From NCBI GenBank assembly GCA_017885365.1, contig JAFNGD010000188.1, positions 6,002-14,768 of the forward strand: DNA of 8,767 nucleotides. Direction: 5' to 3'. This document shows positions 1 through 5,721 of this stretch, in pieces. Both the position numbers and the translations under genes were made by a program. The notes under the pieces are model-generated. The model worked only from the letters and a program-made list of their open reading frames with translations. It searched no databases and was not told where the DNA came from. Source of the DNA: Nitrospirota bacterium (GTDB taxonomy: Bacteria > Nitrospirota > UBA9217). Positions within the stretch are counted from its first letter, which is position 1. Each line of letters opens with the position of its first letter.

Positions 1-469
1 GCCGTGCGAAGCCGGCCCAGCTCACGAGGGTGATGGCGAGCATTGCCGAGAAGAGACCGGGCGGCATGACGGCGCTTATCCCGATGGCCAGGATCAGGCT
101 GGGGAAGGCCAGGAATATATCGAATACCTGGGAAAGGACCAGGTCCGTCCTGCCGCCGAAATATCCCGCGAAGAGGCCGAAGAGGGTTCCGATGCCGAGG
201 GAGAAGAGCGAGGCGGAGATGCCGACGCCGAGAGAGATACGGGCTCCATGCACGATGCGGCTCAGGATGTCCCTGCCAATATTGTCCGTGCCGAGCAGAT
301 GTGTCCTGCCCGGCGGTTGCCGCGAACTGTCCAGGTCCACGGCGAGCGGGTCGTGGCTCACGAGGAGCGGCCCGATGAGCGCGGTCAGTACCAGGACTGC
401 CAGCACGACGACCGCGATAAGAGCCGGAAGATTGCCGTTAAAATCAGTGATATGATGATCGTTAGGCAT
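1..469 (-). CDS. DppC/OppC/NikC-type ABC transporter permease, partial
   Basis: Inner-membrane permease of a peptide or nickel ABC importer; it would pair with the DppB-like permease encoded just upstream. My reading of the minus strand from the ATG at 469 gives about 156 residues before the window edge, roughly the first half of a family member that is usually 270-300 aa. A first membrane helix lies near residues 15-37. The family signature HLLGTDNIGRDILSRIVHGA follows at 57-76, and further hydrophobic helices lie near 83-104 and 113-135. The reading ends at SWAGFAR, just before the cytoplasmic EAA loop that contacts the ATPase, so that motif cannot be checked. An AAGGA at 481-485, 11 nt upstream, supports the start. 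The gap to the upstream permease gene is unusually long for this pair. Substrate cannot be decided from sequence; the family call is secure. Confidence 0.93.
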   Translation of the reverse strand, partial: MPNDHHITDFNGNLPALIAVVVLAVLVLTALIGPLLVSHDPLAVDLDSSRQPPGRTHLLGTDNIGRDILSRIVHGARISLGVGISASLFSLGIGTLFGLFAGYFGGRTDLVLSQVFDIFLAFPSLILAIGISAVMPPGLFSAMLAITLVSWAGFAR

Positions 470-470
470 A

Positions 471-680
471 AGCAATAAATTCCTTGCGCCACAGAGGTAA
501 ACGAGGACACCGAGGAAAGCTAAACACCTCTTATTGTGGCAATTCTCTGTGATCTCTGTGTTCTCTTTGGCAAAATGATGTTAACTATCATGTGTTCTCC
601 TCACCGGTATTGATGCGACAGCAAAGCTGTTGATCTGGTTTTTAACCCGTCACGAACAAGCGCAATAAATTCTTCGCGCC
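471..680. repeat. Intergenic repeat block between the two permease genes
   Basis: Two imperfect 20-bp direct repeats bound this segment: 471-490 and 661-680, 17 of 20 bases identical by eye, both built on GCAATAAATT-CTT-GCGCC. Inside is an imperfect inverted repeat: 488-514 (starting GCCACAGAGG) opposes 546-571 (CTCTGTGATCTCTGTGTTCT, then TTTGGC). CACAGAG-type intergenic palindromes of this kind occur in many environmental bacterial genomes. The downstream direct-repeat copy carries the ribosome-binding site of the DppC-like gene. The layout would fit insertion of an element of about 190 bp between dppB and dppC, but that is inference. Confidence 0.5.
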
Positions 681-698
681 TTCGCGGTTCAGCCTGTT

Positions 699-1634
699 CT
701 ACGACTCGCTTTTCACCCGCACCCGCGGATCGAGATAGTGATACGAAATGTCCACCAGGAGGTTCATGGCCACAAAGACGACGGCGCCGAAGAGCACAAC
801 GCCCATGATGACCGGGTAGTCCCGCTTCATGATGCCGTCGAGTGCGTATCTGCCCAGGCCATCCCATCCGAAGATCGTTTCGGTCAGCACCGCGCCGTTC
901 AGATAGGAGCCGAGGTCGAGGCCGATGAGGGTGACGATGGGGATCAGGGAGTTCTTCAGTGCGTGCTTCAGAACGACCGCCCTCTCCGTGAGACCCTTCG
1001 CCCGCGCCGTGGTCACGTACGGTTGGGAGAGCGATTCCATCATGCTCGTGCGGGTGATGCGCGCAATGTACGCCAGGGAATAGGTGCCCAGCGTGATCGC
1101 CGGCAGGATGAGATATTGAAATGATCCGTTGCCCATGCCTGACGGGGGCAGCCATCGGAAATAAAGGGCGAAGACGAGCATCAGGGTGAGGCCGAGCCAG
1201 AACACGGGCAGCGAGATCCCGCCGATGGCGAGGATGGATGCGAACTTGTCCCAGACGGTCCCCCGCTTGACCGCCGAGATGACGCCGAGGATAATGCCGC
1301 CCAGGGAAGCGAAGACGACCGCTGCCAGCGCAAGCCGCACCGTATTGGGGAATTTCTGCAGCAGATCGTCGGCGACCTTCCGGTTCGTGTAATAGGACCT
1401 GCCGAGCTCTCCCTGTGCCAGGAGCTTGAGGTAGCCCAGGTACTGGAGCGGAAGCGGCCGGTCGGAACCCAGCTCGGTGCGAATGCGGGCAAGCGTCTCG
1501 GGGTTCGCCCGCTCTCCTGCCATGCCCTGCACCGGGTCGCCAGGCAGGGCCTGCATGAGAAGAAAGGTGATGAGCGTGATGCCGAGGAGGGTCGGGATGA
1601 ACAGAAGGACGCGCTTCAGGAGATAGGTAAACAT
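699..1634 (-). CDS. DppB/OppB/NikB-type ABC transporter permease
   Basis: Inner-membrane permease of a dipeptide/oligopeptide/nickel ABC importer, 311 aa, the normal family length. The N-terminus MFTYLLKRVLLFIPTLLGIT and the following LMQALPGDPV are typical of this family. Further helices lie near residues 100-122, 135-158, 174-194, 232-250 and 275-297. The EAA loop, which docks the ATPase, is clear at about 210-231 (ARAKGLTERAVVLKHALKNS), followed by GAVLTETIFGWDGLGRY and RDYPVIMG. The open frame extends upstream to 1763, but those 43 residues are not family-like, so I chose the ATG at 1634. No good Shine-Dalgarno precedes it. A weak TTGCGG-17-TAAGAT promoter candidate (1668-1673 and 1645-1650, minus strand) would leave almost no leader. 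The substrate-binding protein gene that often lies directly upstream is absent here. Confidence 0.95.
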   Translation of the reverse strand: MFTYLLKRVLLFIPTLLGITLITFLLMQALPGDPVQGMAGERANPETLARIRTELGSDRPLPLQYLGYLKLLAQGELGRSYYTNRKVADDLLQKFPNTVRLALAAVVFASLGGIILGVISAVKRGTVWDKFASILAIGGISLPVFWLGLTLMLVFALYFRWLPPSGMGNGSFQYLILPAITLGTYSLAYIARITRTSMMESLSQPYVTTARAKGLTERAVVLKHALKNSLIPIVTLIGLDLGSYLNGAVLTETIFGWDGLGRYALDGIMKRDYPVIMGVVLFGAVVFVAMNLLVDISYHYLDPRVRVKSES

Positions 1635-1835
1635 AGCTGTCGGAATCTTACACAATCTCCCGGAAAACCGCAACGGACAAAAACGACGCTGCCTTGAAAG
1701 GCTGTAACGTATCACGTACAGCCGCAACCCCTTGCAATTCTCAGTTCTTTGTACTATCCTCAAACTACATCAAATGCCCTGTAGGAGCGGATCTTCATCT
1801 CACAACTGGTTATGCACCAAGGCCCCGAAGACAGA
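1635..1835. other. Gene-free stretch between divergent units
   Basis: I see no convincing gene between the DppB-like start and the possible HsdR relict. The stretch holds a 7-bp inverted repeat (GGCTGTA at 1700-1706 with TACAGCC at 1717-1723, 10-nt loop) lacking a T-run, so it is more likely an operator or a chance hairpin than a terminator. It also holds GTAGGAGCGG at 1781-1790, a decamer that recurs at 6854-6863 and resembles the core of common REP-type repeats. Any promoter of the permease genes would lie here. Confidence 0.4.
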
Positions 1836-1837
1836 GC

Positions 1838-1919
1838 CCGTCAAAGATCGACCGCATGCTTGAACAGGCAGGGTGGGCTGTTCAAGGCGCTTAATGAAGA
1901 GTTTCATGGAATGACATGA
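1838..1919 (+). pseudogene. Possible decayed N-terminus of a type I restriction HsdR-like protein
   Basis: One plus-strand frame reads SPSKIDRMLEQAGWAVQ at 1838-1888 and stops at 1892-1894. HsdR and related restriction helicases commonly begin with a segment of the form ARxxIDxLLexAGWxVQDyxAlN, so this fits the start of such a protein. The expected continuation KALN appears immediately in the -1 frame (AAG GCG CTT AAT at 1884-1895), which then runs to a TGA at 1917-1919. A short deletion at the Gln-Lys junction would explain the break. No downstream helicase sequence remains. The adjacent DUF1016 gene, a family often found in type I restriction loci, supports the idea, but the match is under 25 residues and could be chance. 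Confidence 0.33.
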
Positions 1920-1999
1920 AAGTGGACTTGACCCCACGGGGTCTGTATGCGAAGAATGAGATAGTGGCAAGACTGAAGGATAGGGAAGCATATGGATAA
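1916..1999 (+). CDS. 27-codon ORF overlapping the DUF1016 start
   Basis: ATG at 1916 opens a 27-residue frame (MKVDLTPRGLYAKN..., ending REAYG) that stops with TAA at 1997-1999. It overlaps the DUF1016 start codon (1992-1994) by 8 nt in another frame. Its ATG also overlaps, as ATGA, the TGA that ends the preceding KALN frame. Such a chain of overlaps is typical of translational coupling, so this may be a leader peptide or the tail of an eroded gene. The composition is protein-like (charged and amphipathic), but I recognise no family. Only a weak GGA precedes the ATG. It includes the palindrome GACCCCACGGGGTC (1930-1943), which resembles intergenic repeats elsewhere in the window, and this argues against a conserved gene. 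Confidence 0.28.
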   Translation: MKVDLTPRGLYAKNEIVARLKDREAYG

Positions 2000-3023
2000 G
2001 AATCTCAAGACGACCGCGGGTGATTACGCAGACTTTTTGCATGACCTTAAGGAGAGAATACGCGCGGCGCAGGTCAGGGCTTCTCTATCCGTAAATCGAG
2101 AGCTCGTACTGCTCTATTGGCAGATCGGGCGTGACATTCTTGCGAGGCAGGCAGCGCAGGGCTGGGGCTCCAAGGTCATCGACCGTCTCGCCGGAGACTT
2201 GCGGCGCGAATTTACGGAAACGAAAGGCTTCTCTTCAAGAAACCTGAAGTATATGCGCGCGTTTGCCGAAGCATGGCCGGATAAACAATTTGTGCAAGAG
2301 GTGCTTGCACAAATAACCTGGTACCACAATCTCGCCATTCTGGACAAGGTAAAAGATGCCGTCGAGCGCGAATGGTATATCCGGCAGGTCATCCAGCAGG
2401 GGTGGAGCAGGAACATCCTCGTTCACCACATCGAGAGCAACCTGTACCGCCGCCAGGGCAAAGCGGTGACCAATTTCGACCGCACGCTCCCGCCGCCCCA
2501 GTCCGACCTTGCCCATCAGGTCTTAAAGGACTCTTACACGTTTGACTTCCTGAGTCTTGACCGAGAGGCCCGGGAACGGGATTTCGAGCGCGGTCTGATC
2601 GATCACATCCGGGCATTTCTGCTGGAATTGGGCGTAGGATTTGCCTTCGTAGGTAGCCAGGTCCACATCGACGTCGGAGATCAGGACTTCTACCTGGACC
2701 TGCTCTTCTACCATCTGCGGCTCCGTTGCTTCGTCGTAATCGATCTCAAAATGAGCGAGTTCAAACCCGAGTATGCGGGAAAGATGAATTTCTACCTGTC
2801 CGCCGTGGATGATCTTCTGCGTCACAAGGACGACCAGCCGAGCATCGGTATCATTCTCTGCAAGGCCAAGAATAAGGTCATTGTCGAGTACGCGCTGCGC
2901 GACACTCGCAAGCCTATCGGCGTGTCGGGATACAAACTGACCGAGTCGCTGCCGAAGAAGCTGCAGGGCAAGCTGCCGACGATCAAGGAACTGGAGGCGG
3001 AGCTGGCGGAGGAGAAAGACTAA
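1992..3023 (+). CDS. DUF1016 / YhcG-family PDDEXK nuclease-domain protein
   Basis: 343-aa protein of the DUF1016 (YhcG) family: an N-terminal helical DUF1016_N domain (about residues 10-155) and a C-terminal PD-(D/E)XK nuclease-fold domain (about 170-325). N-terminal hallmarks visible are LYWQIGRDILARQ (41-53), WGSKVIDRLAGDLRREF (58-74) and GFSSRNLKYMRAFAEAW (79-95). In the nuclease domain, DFYLDLLFYH supplies the likely catalytic Asp236, and FVVIDLKMSEFKPEYAGKMN supplies Asp251-x-Lys253, so the active site looks intact. Family members are predicted DNA-processing proteins and often sit in type I restriction or other defence loci, but a biochemical role is not established. The start ATG follows GGGAA (1983-1987) and overlaps the stop of the 27-codon ORF. 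Length is normal and no frameshift is seen. Confidence 0.95.
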   Translation: MDKNLKTTAGDYADFLHDLKERIRAAQVRASLSVNRELVLLYWQIGRDILARQAAQGWGSKVIDRLAGDLRREFTETKGFSSRNLKYMRAFAEAWPDKQFVQEVLAQITWYHNLAILDKVKDAVEREWYIRQVIQQGWSRNILVHHIESNLYRRQGKAVTNFDRTLPPPQSDLAHQVLKDSYTFDFLSLDREARERDFERGLIDHIRAFLLELGVGFAFVGSQVHIDVGDQDFYLDLLFYHLRLRCFVVIDLKMSEFKPEYAGKMNFYLSAVDDLLRHKDDQPSIGIILCKAKNKVIVEYALRDTRKPIGVSGYKLTESLPKKLQGKLPTIKELEAELAEEKD

Positions 3024-3068
3024 GGGAAGTTGACCTGACCTTCGGGTTCTTCTCTAAGGGCCGAAGAA

Positions 3069-3106
3069 GAGAATCTCAATATTTAGGTCGGATACCAAGC
3101 GGTCCC
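3069..3106. repeat. Intergenic direct repeat, copy A
   Basis: A 38-bp unit beginning GAGAATCTCAATA, matching 32 of 38 positions with copy B at 3441-3478 by my alignment. It follows a degenerate palindromic stretch (TGACCTTCGGGTTCT, 3035-3049) that may be the eroded half of the same composite repeat. It lies between the DUF1016 gene and the 83-aa membrane protein gene. Confidence 0.6.
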
Positions 3107-3131
3107 GGGCTTCTCGGAGGTCTGAAGAGCC

Positions 3132-3383
3132 ATGAACAAACAGCAGAAAAAAATAGTGCTGTCCTATGTCGTGTTCTTATGCGTGCTTGCGCTCTTCTTC
3201 TTTCTCATTGTCGGCTATGCCATCTCCCAACACCACATAAGCAGCTATGCGGATTTCTTTAAGCAAGGAACCGATTCGGAAGAGAGGTTTTGGATCAGGA
3301 TGGCGTTCGTTGCTATCATGAATCTCTTTGTATTCAGCTCTATCATTTTTGTCGGTTTGTTGATCTTCCTCAAGAAAAAATGA
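3132..3383 (+). CDS. Small two-helix membrane protein, unknown function
   Basis: 83-aa hypothetical protein. A short basic start (MNKQQKK) precedes a hydrophobic helix at about residues 8-31. A polar segment of about 23 residues (ISQHHISSYADFFKQGTDSE, then ER) follows, then a second helix at about 55-80 ending in the basic tail KKK. Both ends are therefore predicted cytoplasmic with an external loop. CGGAGG at 3115-3120, 11 nt upstream, supports the ATG. I recognise no family. The gene sits alone between two direct copies of an intergenic repeat, so it may have moved or been duplicated together with them. Low sequence complexity in the helices makes remote homology unreliable. Confidence 0.7.
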   Translation: MNKQQKKIVLSYVVFLCVLALFFFLIVGYAISQHHISSYADFFKQGTDSEERFWIRMAFVAIMNLFVFSSIIFVGLLIFLKKK

Positions 3384-3440
3384 GCGGGGAAAGGGTGATC
3401 CTCATGGGGTCTCTGGAGGGTCCTCTGTGACGGCGGAGGA

Positions 3441-3478
3441 GAGAATCTCAATAGTTAAGTCGGACCTCAAACGGTCCC
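3441..3478. repeat. Intergenic direct repeat, copy B
   Basis: Second copy of the 38-bp unit at 3069-3106, in the same orientation, 372 bp downstream. It is preceded by TGATCCTCATGGGGTCTCTG (3398-3417), which resembles TGACCCCACGGGGTCTGT (1928-1945) and TGATCCCGCGGGGGTCTGTG (8267-8286). It is followed by CTTGACCCATGACCC (3497-3511), which recurs exactly at 8229-8243. This makes a composite intergenic element used repeatedly in this genome. Confidence 0.6.
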
Positions 3479-3563
3479 TGCACCGTCATCTGAACCCTTG
3501 ACCCATGACCCTGAGGTTATCGTGACCTTGCCCGGGGAGCGCCCCAAAGGGAGGGAAGAAGCC

Positions 3564-4030
3564 GTGAAGTCGCTTTCACTGAGATGTGCCATTATGATCG
3601 TGGCACTGTCCCTGCTCGCATCCTGCGGTGGTGGTGGAGGCGGTGATGGTGGTGCAGCGTCTTCCTGTACGCCGAACGGAAACATATCGCTGCGCAGCAG
3701 CAGCACCGGGACCACTCCACTGCTCAGCATCACCGTTATTGCAGCACGAAACCCGCTTGTGACTCCCGTCCCGGTTTACGTTGCATATACGCGCCCGCAG
3801 GTTGCCGCAATCTTGGCGGGGTATCCTCCGGGAACAACGGATCACCGCACCATCGGGATGAATATTATTCCGGTCAGTCTGCCTACCGATAACCCACAGG
3901 GTTTACCCTGTCCTTTGTTACGACCGGTGCCACGGCAACCTATGAAGCGACATGGCGATTCGTGGCTGCTGATGAAGGAGCCAACGTGGTGGGCTGCCAG
4001 GACCTTCCGGTGACGTTTAGGATCAATTAA
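3564..4030 (+). CDS. Small secreted lipoprotein with a -1 frameshift (recoded gene or pseudogene)
   Basis: The start is GTG at 3564, with GGAGG at 3550-3554 and a 9-nt spacer. The signal peptide KSLSLRCAIMIVALSLLASC has the lipobox LAS-Cys21, followed by a Gly-rich spacer (GGGGGGDGG), as expected of an envelope lipoprotein. The opening frame continues to SLPTDNPQGL at 3905; past that point it would give an arginine- and tryptophan-rich tail ending at 4013. The -1 frame from 3905 instead reads TLSFVTTGATATYEATWRFV, then AADEGANVVGCQDLPVTFRIN, and stops at TAA 4028-4030. This tail is far more protein-like, with beta-strand alternation and natural codons. The switch falls at G GGT TTA (3899-3905), in phase as a canonical X XXY YYZ slippery site. 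The recoded product would be about 155 aa and the unshifted one 149 aa. A one-base deletion or sequencing error is the main alternative. I recognise no domain family. Confidence 0.6.
3893..3911 (+). promoter_or_regulatory. Candidate -1 ribosomal frameshift site
   Basis: GGGTTTA at 3899-3905 sits in phase as ca[G GGT TTA]. A -1 slip re-pairs the tRNAs on GGG TTT and continues at ACC, exactly the frame that stays open and protein-like. The heptamer is buried in a perfect 7-bp inverted repeat, ACAGGGT (3896-3902) with ACCCTGT (3905-3911), separated by TT. I see no strong downstream stem-loop at the usual 5-9 nt spacing, which weakens the recoding case. Confidence 0.3.
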
Positions 4031-4080
4031 AGGACGAACATGCACGGAGAAAGACCTGATAACCCCCAGGTTTCACAGCG

Positions 4081-5010
4081 ATGGCAACAACTATCTTCGA
4101 TTCAATTTCCCATGCGGATTTCCTGCGACTGACGCTCGATGCGTTCTCGCGGCAGGGTTACGTGGTGGAACAGAGCAGTGCCGCTGGTGCTGACGCGGTA
4201 CTGCTCGGTAAGAACGGTGCGCGGATCGGCATTCTCTGCAAGAAATACCGCGGGGCGTTCATCGGCCGGCCGGTTCTTCAACAATTCTATGGAGCGATGG
4301 TCCAGCTCGGTTGCACGGAAGGATACCTGATCACCACGACCGATTGCTCATCGGAGGCGCACGATTTCGCATCCGGGAAAGGCATTGTCCTGTACAGCAG
4401 CGAGCGGACGACAGAACTGCTGCGGACCGCGTTCGGCGATGAGTTCATCCGGAGCGGCAAGATGCCCAAACTGGGAATGACGGCCAAGACCGTTCCCTCA
4501 GCAGCACGCCAAACGATCAGCGTTGCGTCCTATGAGCAGGTTGCTGTCTCTGATCTGAAGAAAGCAGTCGAGCCGGTAAAAGCTCCAGAACCGGTACCGG
4601 CTCCGGAACCGGTACAAGCGCCAGAACCAGAAAAAGCACCAGAGCCGGAGCAAGCGCCGCTGAAGGAGACGGCCAGTGAGGAGCTGCCCGAGGAAGTGCA
4701 GGAAGTGCAGAGCATTGAATCCCCTGGGGCTTCAGAGGCCGTTCCTCCGGAGAATACGACGATCATCGTTTGTCTAGAATGCAACAAGCAGCTGAGGGTG
4801 CCGATCGACCAGGGGATGATTACCGTAATATGCCCTGAGTGCGGAATGCGGCGGCTCTATCAGCCTGAGATGAACAGTGCCGGAGAATTGAAGACAACGA
4901 CCATAATCACCTGTCAGCGCTGCTCGCAGAAGTTGAACATCCCAACCAACCGCGGGCAATTGAACGTACGCTGTCCTCAATGCAAAGCTACATGGTTGTT
5001 CACACCATAG
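4081..5010 (+). CDS. Mrr-like restriction-endonuclease-fold protein with two C-terminal zinc ribbons
   Basis: 309-aa protein. Residues about 8-115 match the Mrr catalytic domain pattern (type IV-like, PD-(D/E)XK fold): GYVVEQSSAAGADAVLL, then RIGILCKKYRGAFIGRPVLQ, QFYGAMVQLGCTEGYLITTT and HDFASGKGIVLYS. The usual core is a Gly-Asp followed by QxK in a vQcKrY motif. Here Asp38 and Lys54 are kept, but the Gln is Leu52, so activity may be altered. Residues about 163-193 form a Pro/Glu/Ala linker of PEP-type repeats. Two zinc ribbons follow: Cys231/234 with Cys251/254, and Cys278/281 with Cys298/301, both resembling MJ0042/zinc-ribbon modules. The role is probably DNA binding or cleavage, perhaps against foreign or modified DNA; that is inference. 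Only a weak AGG precedes the ATG; an in-frame TAA about 20 nt upstream excludes a longer product. Confidence 0.85.
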   Translation: MATTIFDSISHADFLRLTLDAFSRQGYVVEQSSAAGADAVLLGKNGARIGILCKKYRGAFIGRPVLQQFYGAMVQLGCTEGYLITTTDCSSEAHDFASGKGIVLYSSERTTELLRTAFGDEFIRSGKMPKLGMTAKTVPSAARQTISVASYEQVAVSDLKKAVEPVKAPEPVPAPEPVQAPEPEKAPEPEQAPLKETASEELPEEVQEVQSIESPGASEAVPPENTTIIVCLECNKQLRVPIDQGMITVICPECGMRRLYQPEMNSAGELKTTTIITCQRCSQKLNIPTNRGQLNVRCPQCKATWLFTP

Positions 5011-5054
5011 GTCATCAGAACCTTCAAGGGACAAAGGAAGAAGATCTCAATCCC

Positions 5055-5084
5055 TTGACAGCATCGGCCCGTGTAGTGTATTGT
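5055..5084 (+). promoter_or_regulatory. Promoter of the toxin-antitoxin operon
   Basis: A perfect -35 hexamer TTGACA (5055-5060) is followed after 18 bp by TATTGT (5079-5084), a fair -10. Transcription would begin around 5090, close to the GGAGG (5091-5095) that serves the antitoxin. The -10 lies inside the palindromic operator. Confidence 0.6.
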
Positions 5085-5090
5085 AATACA
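5077..5090. promoter_or_regulatory. Palindromic operator of the RHH antitoxin
   Basis: TGTATTGTAATACA is an inverted repeat (TGTATT, 2-nt GT spacer, AATACA) that covers the -10 element and ends just before the Shine-Dalgarno. Ribbon-helix-helix antitoxins commonly bind short inverted repeats at this position and repress their own operon, so this is the obvious autoregulatory site. Confidence 0.6.
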
Positions 5091-5101
5091 GGAGGTGCGC
5101 C

Positions 5102-5320
5102 ATGAGATCAGTCCTGTCCATCAGTCTTCCCGACAAGATTGCGCGCGAGCTCGACCGGTTCGCAAAGAGCCAGGGGCGGAATAAAAGCGATGTTGTGAAG
5201 GAATCGATCAGTTTATATCTTTGGGAAGCCCACTTTGCGGACGCGCGGAAAAGCATGAGCGCTCGGGCGAAGAAGAAGGGCATGGTGACGGACGAGGATA
5301 TCTTCAAGGAAGTGTCGTGA
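5102..5320 (+). CDS. Ribbon-helix-helix (CopG/MetJ/Arc-type) antitoxin
   Basis: 72-aa antitoxin of a type II toxin-antitoxin pair. Residues 2-40 form the RHH fold: the DNA-contacting beta-strand SVLSISLP (3-10), helix DKIARELDRFAKSQG (11-25), then NKSDVVKESISLYLWEAHF, with the NKSDVVKE helix start typical of the family. The charged C-terminal half (about 46-72, ARKSMSARAKKKGMVTDEDI) is the expected toxin-binding tail. GGAGG at 5091-5095 with a 6-nt spacer fixes the ATG. Its TGA overlaps the toxin GTG (GTGA at 5317-5320), so the two are translationally coupled. It probably represses the operon by binding the palindrome at 5077-5090, with the toxin as co-repressor; this is inferred from the family. 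Confidence 0.93.
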   Translation: MRSVLSISLPDKIARELDRFAKSQGRNKSDVVKESISLYLWEAHFADARKSMSARAKKKGMVTDEDIFKEVS

Positions 5321-5721
5321 AGGCGCTCTTCGACACCAATGTCCTCCTCGCGGCCTTTCTCACTGAAGGGGTCTGTGAAAAGCTTCTCACGCGGGCGCGA
5401 AAACGTCAATTCAACCTCATCACCTGTCCCTTCATCCTTCACGAATTCGAACGCATCCTTGGAAAAAAGTTCTCGGCAACAAAGCAGGAAACAGAAACCG
5501 CGCCGGCATTGATCGAAGAGGCCGCCAGGGATATCGTCCGTCCGTCCGAACCCCCCTCCGGGGCTTGTCGGGACAGCGATGACGACAACGTATTGGCATG
5601 CGCCGTGGAAGCAGCGGTAGAGTATCTGGTCACCGGAGACAAGGATCTTCTTCATATGAAAACGTTCAAGGGGATTCGCATCATCACGCCCCGGGACTTT
5701 GAATTGCTTTTTGATACCTGA
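5317..5721 (+). CDS. PIN-domain toxin (VapC-like ribonuclease) of a type II TA system
   Basis: 134-aa PIN-domain protein of the family annotated as putative toxin-antitoxin system toxin component, PIN family. PIN toxins are Mg-dependent ribonucleases that cleave RNA and stop translation. The expected acidic active-site residues are visible: Asp6 in LFDTNVLLAA, Glu43 in FILHEFERIL, Asp90 in RDSDDDNVLACAVEAA, and Asp108/Asp110 in YLVTGDKDLL. The closing GIRIITPRDF is also typical. The start is GTG at 5317, overlapping the antitoxin stop by 4 nt. The open frame runs further upstream, but that part lies inside the antitoxin gene and is not family-like. Length and active site are complete, so the module looks functional. 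The RNA target cannot be told from sequence. Confidence 0.93.
   Translation: MKALFDTNVLLAAFLTEGVCEKLLTRARKRQFNLITCPFILHEFERILGKKFSATKQETETAPALIEEAARDIVRPSEPPSGACRDSDDDNVLACAVEAAVEYLVTGDKDLLHMKTFKGIRIITPRDFELLFDT

Noticed and set aside
601..1155. 184-aa open frame on the minus strand
   Set aside because: It lies within and beyond the DppB-like gene in another frame, and is His/Arg/Gly-rich shadow sequence with no motif. The permease frame is unmistakable.
3040..3066. CTTCGG/CCGAAG stem after the DUF1016 gene as a terminator
   Set aside because: 15-nt loop, 6-bp stem and no T-run. It belongs to the intergenic repeat.
4040..4132. 30-codon ORF with a good AAAGGA before its ATG, overlapping the Mrr-like start
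   Set aside because: No recognisable motif and no support beyond the Shine-Dalgarno. It could couple translation to the Mrr-like gene, but there is too little to call it a gene.
4564..4660. Pro/Glu/Ala-coding repeats as a minisatellite or CRISPR-like array
   Set aside because: The repeats are short, in frame and coding (PEP-type linker), with no spacer structure.
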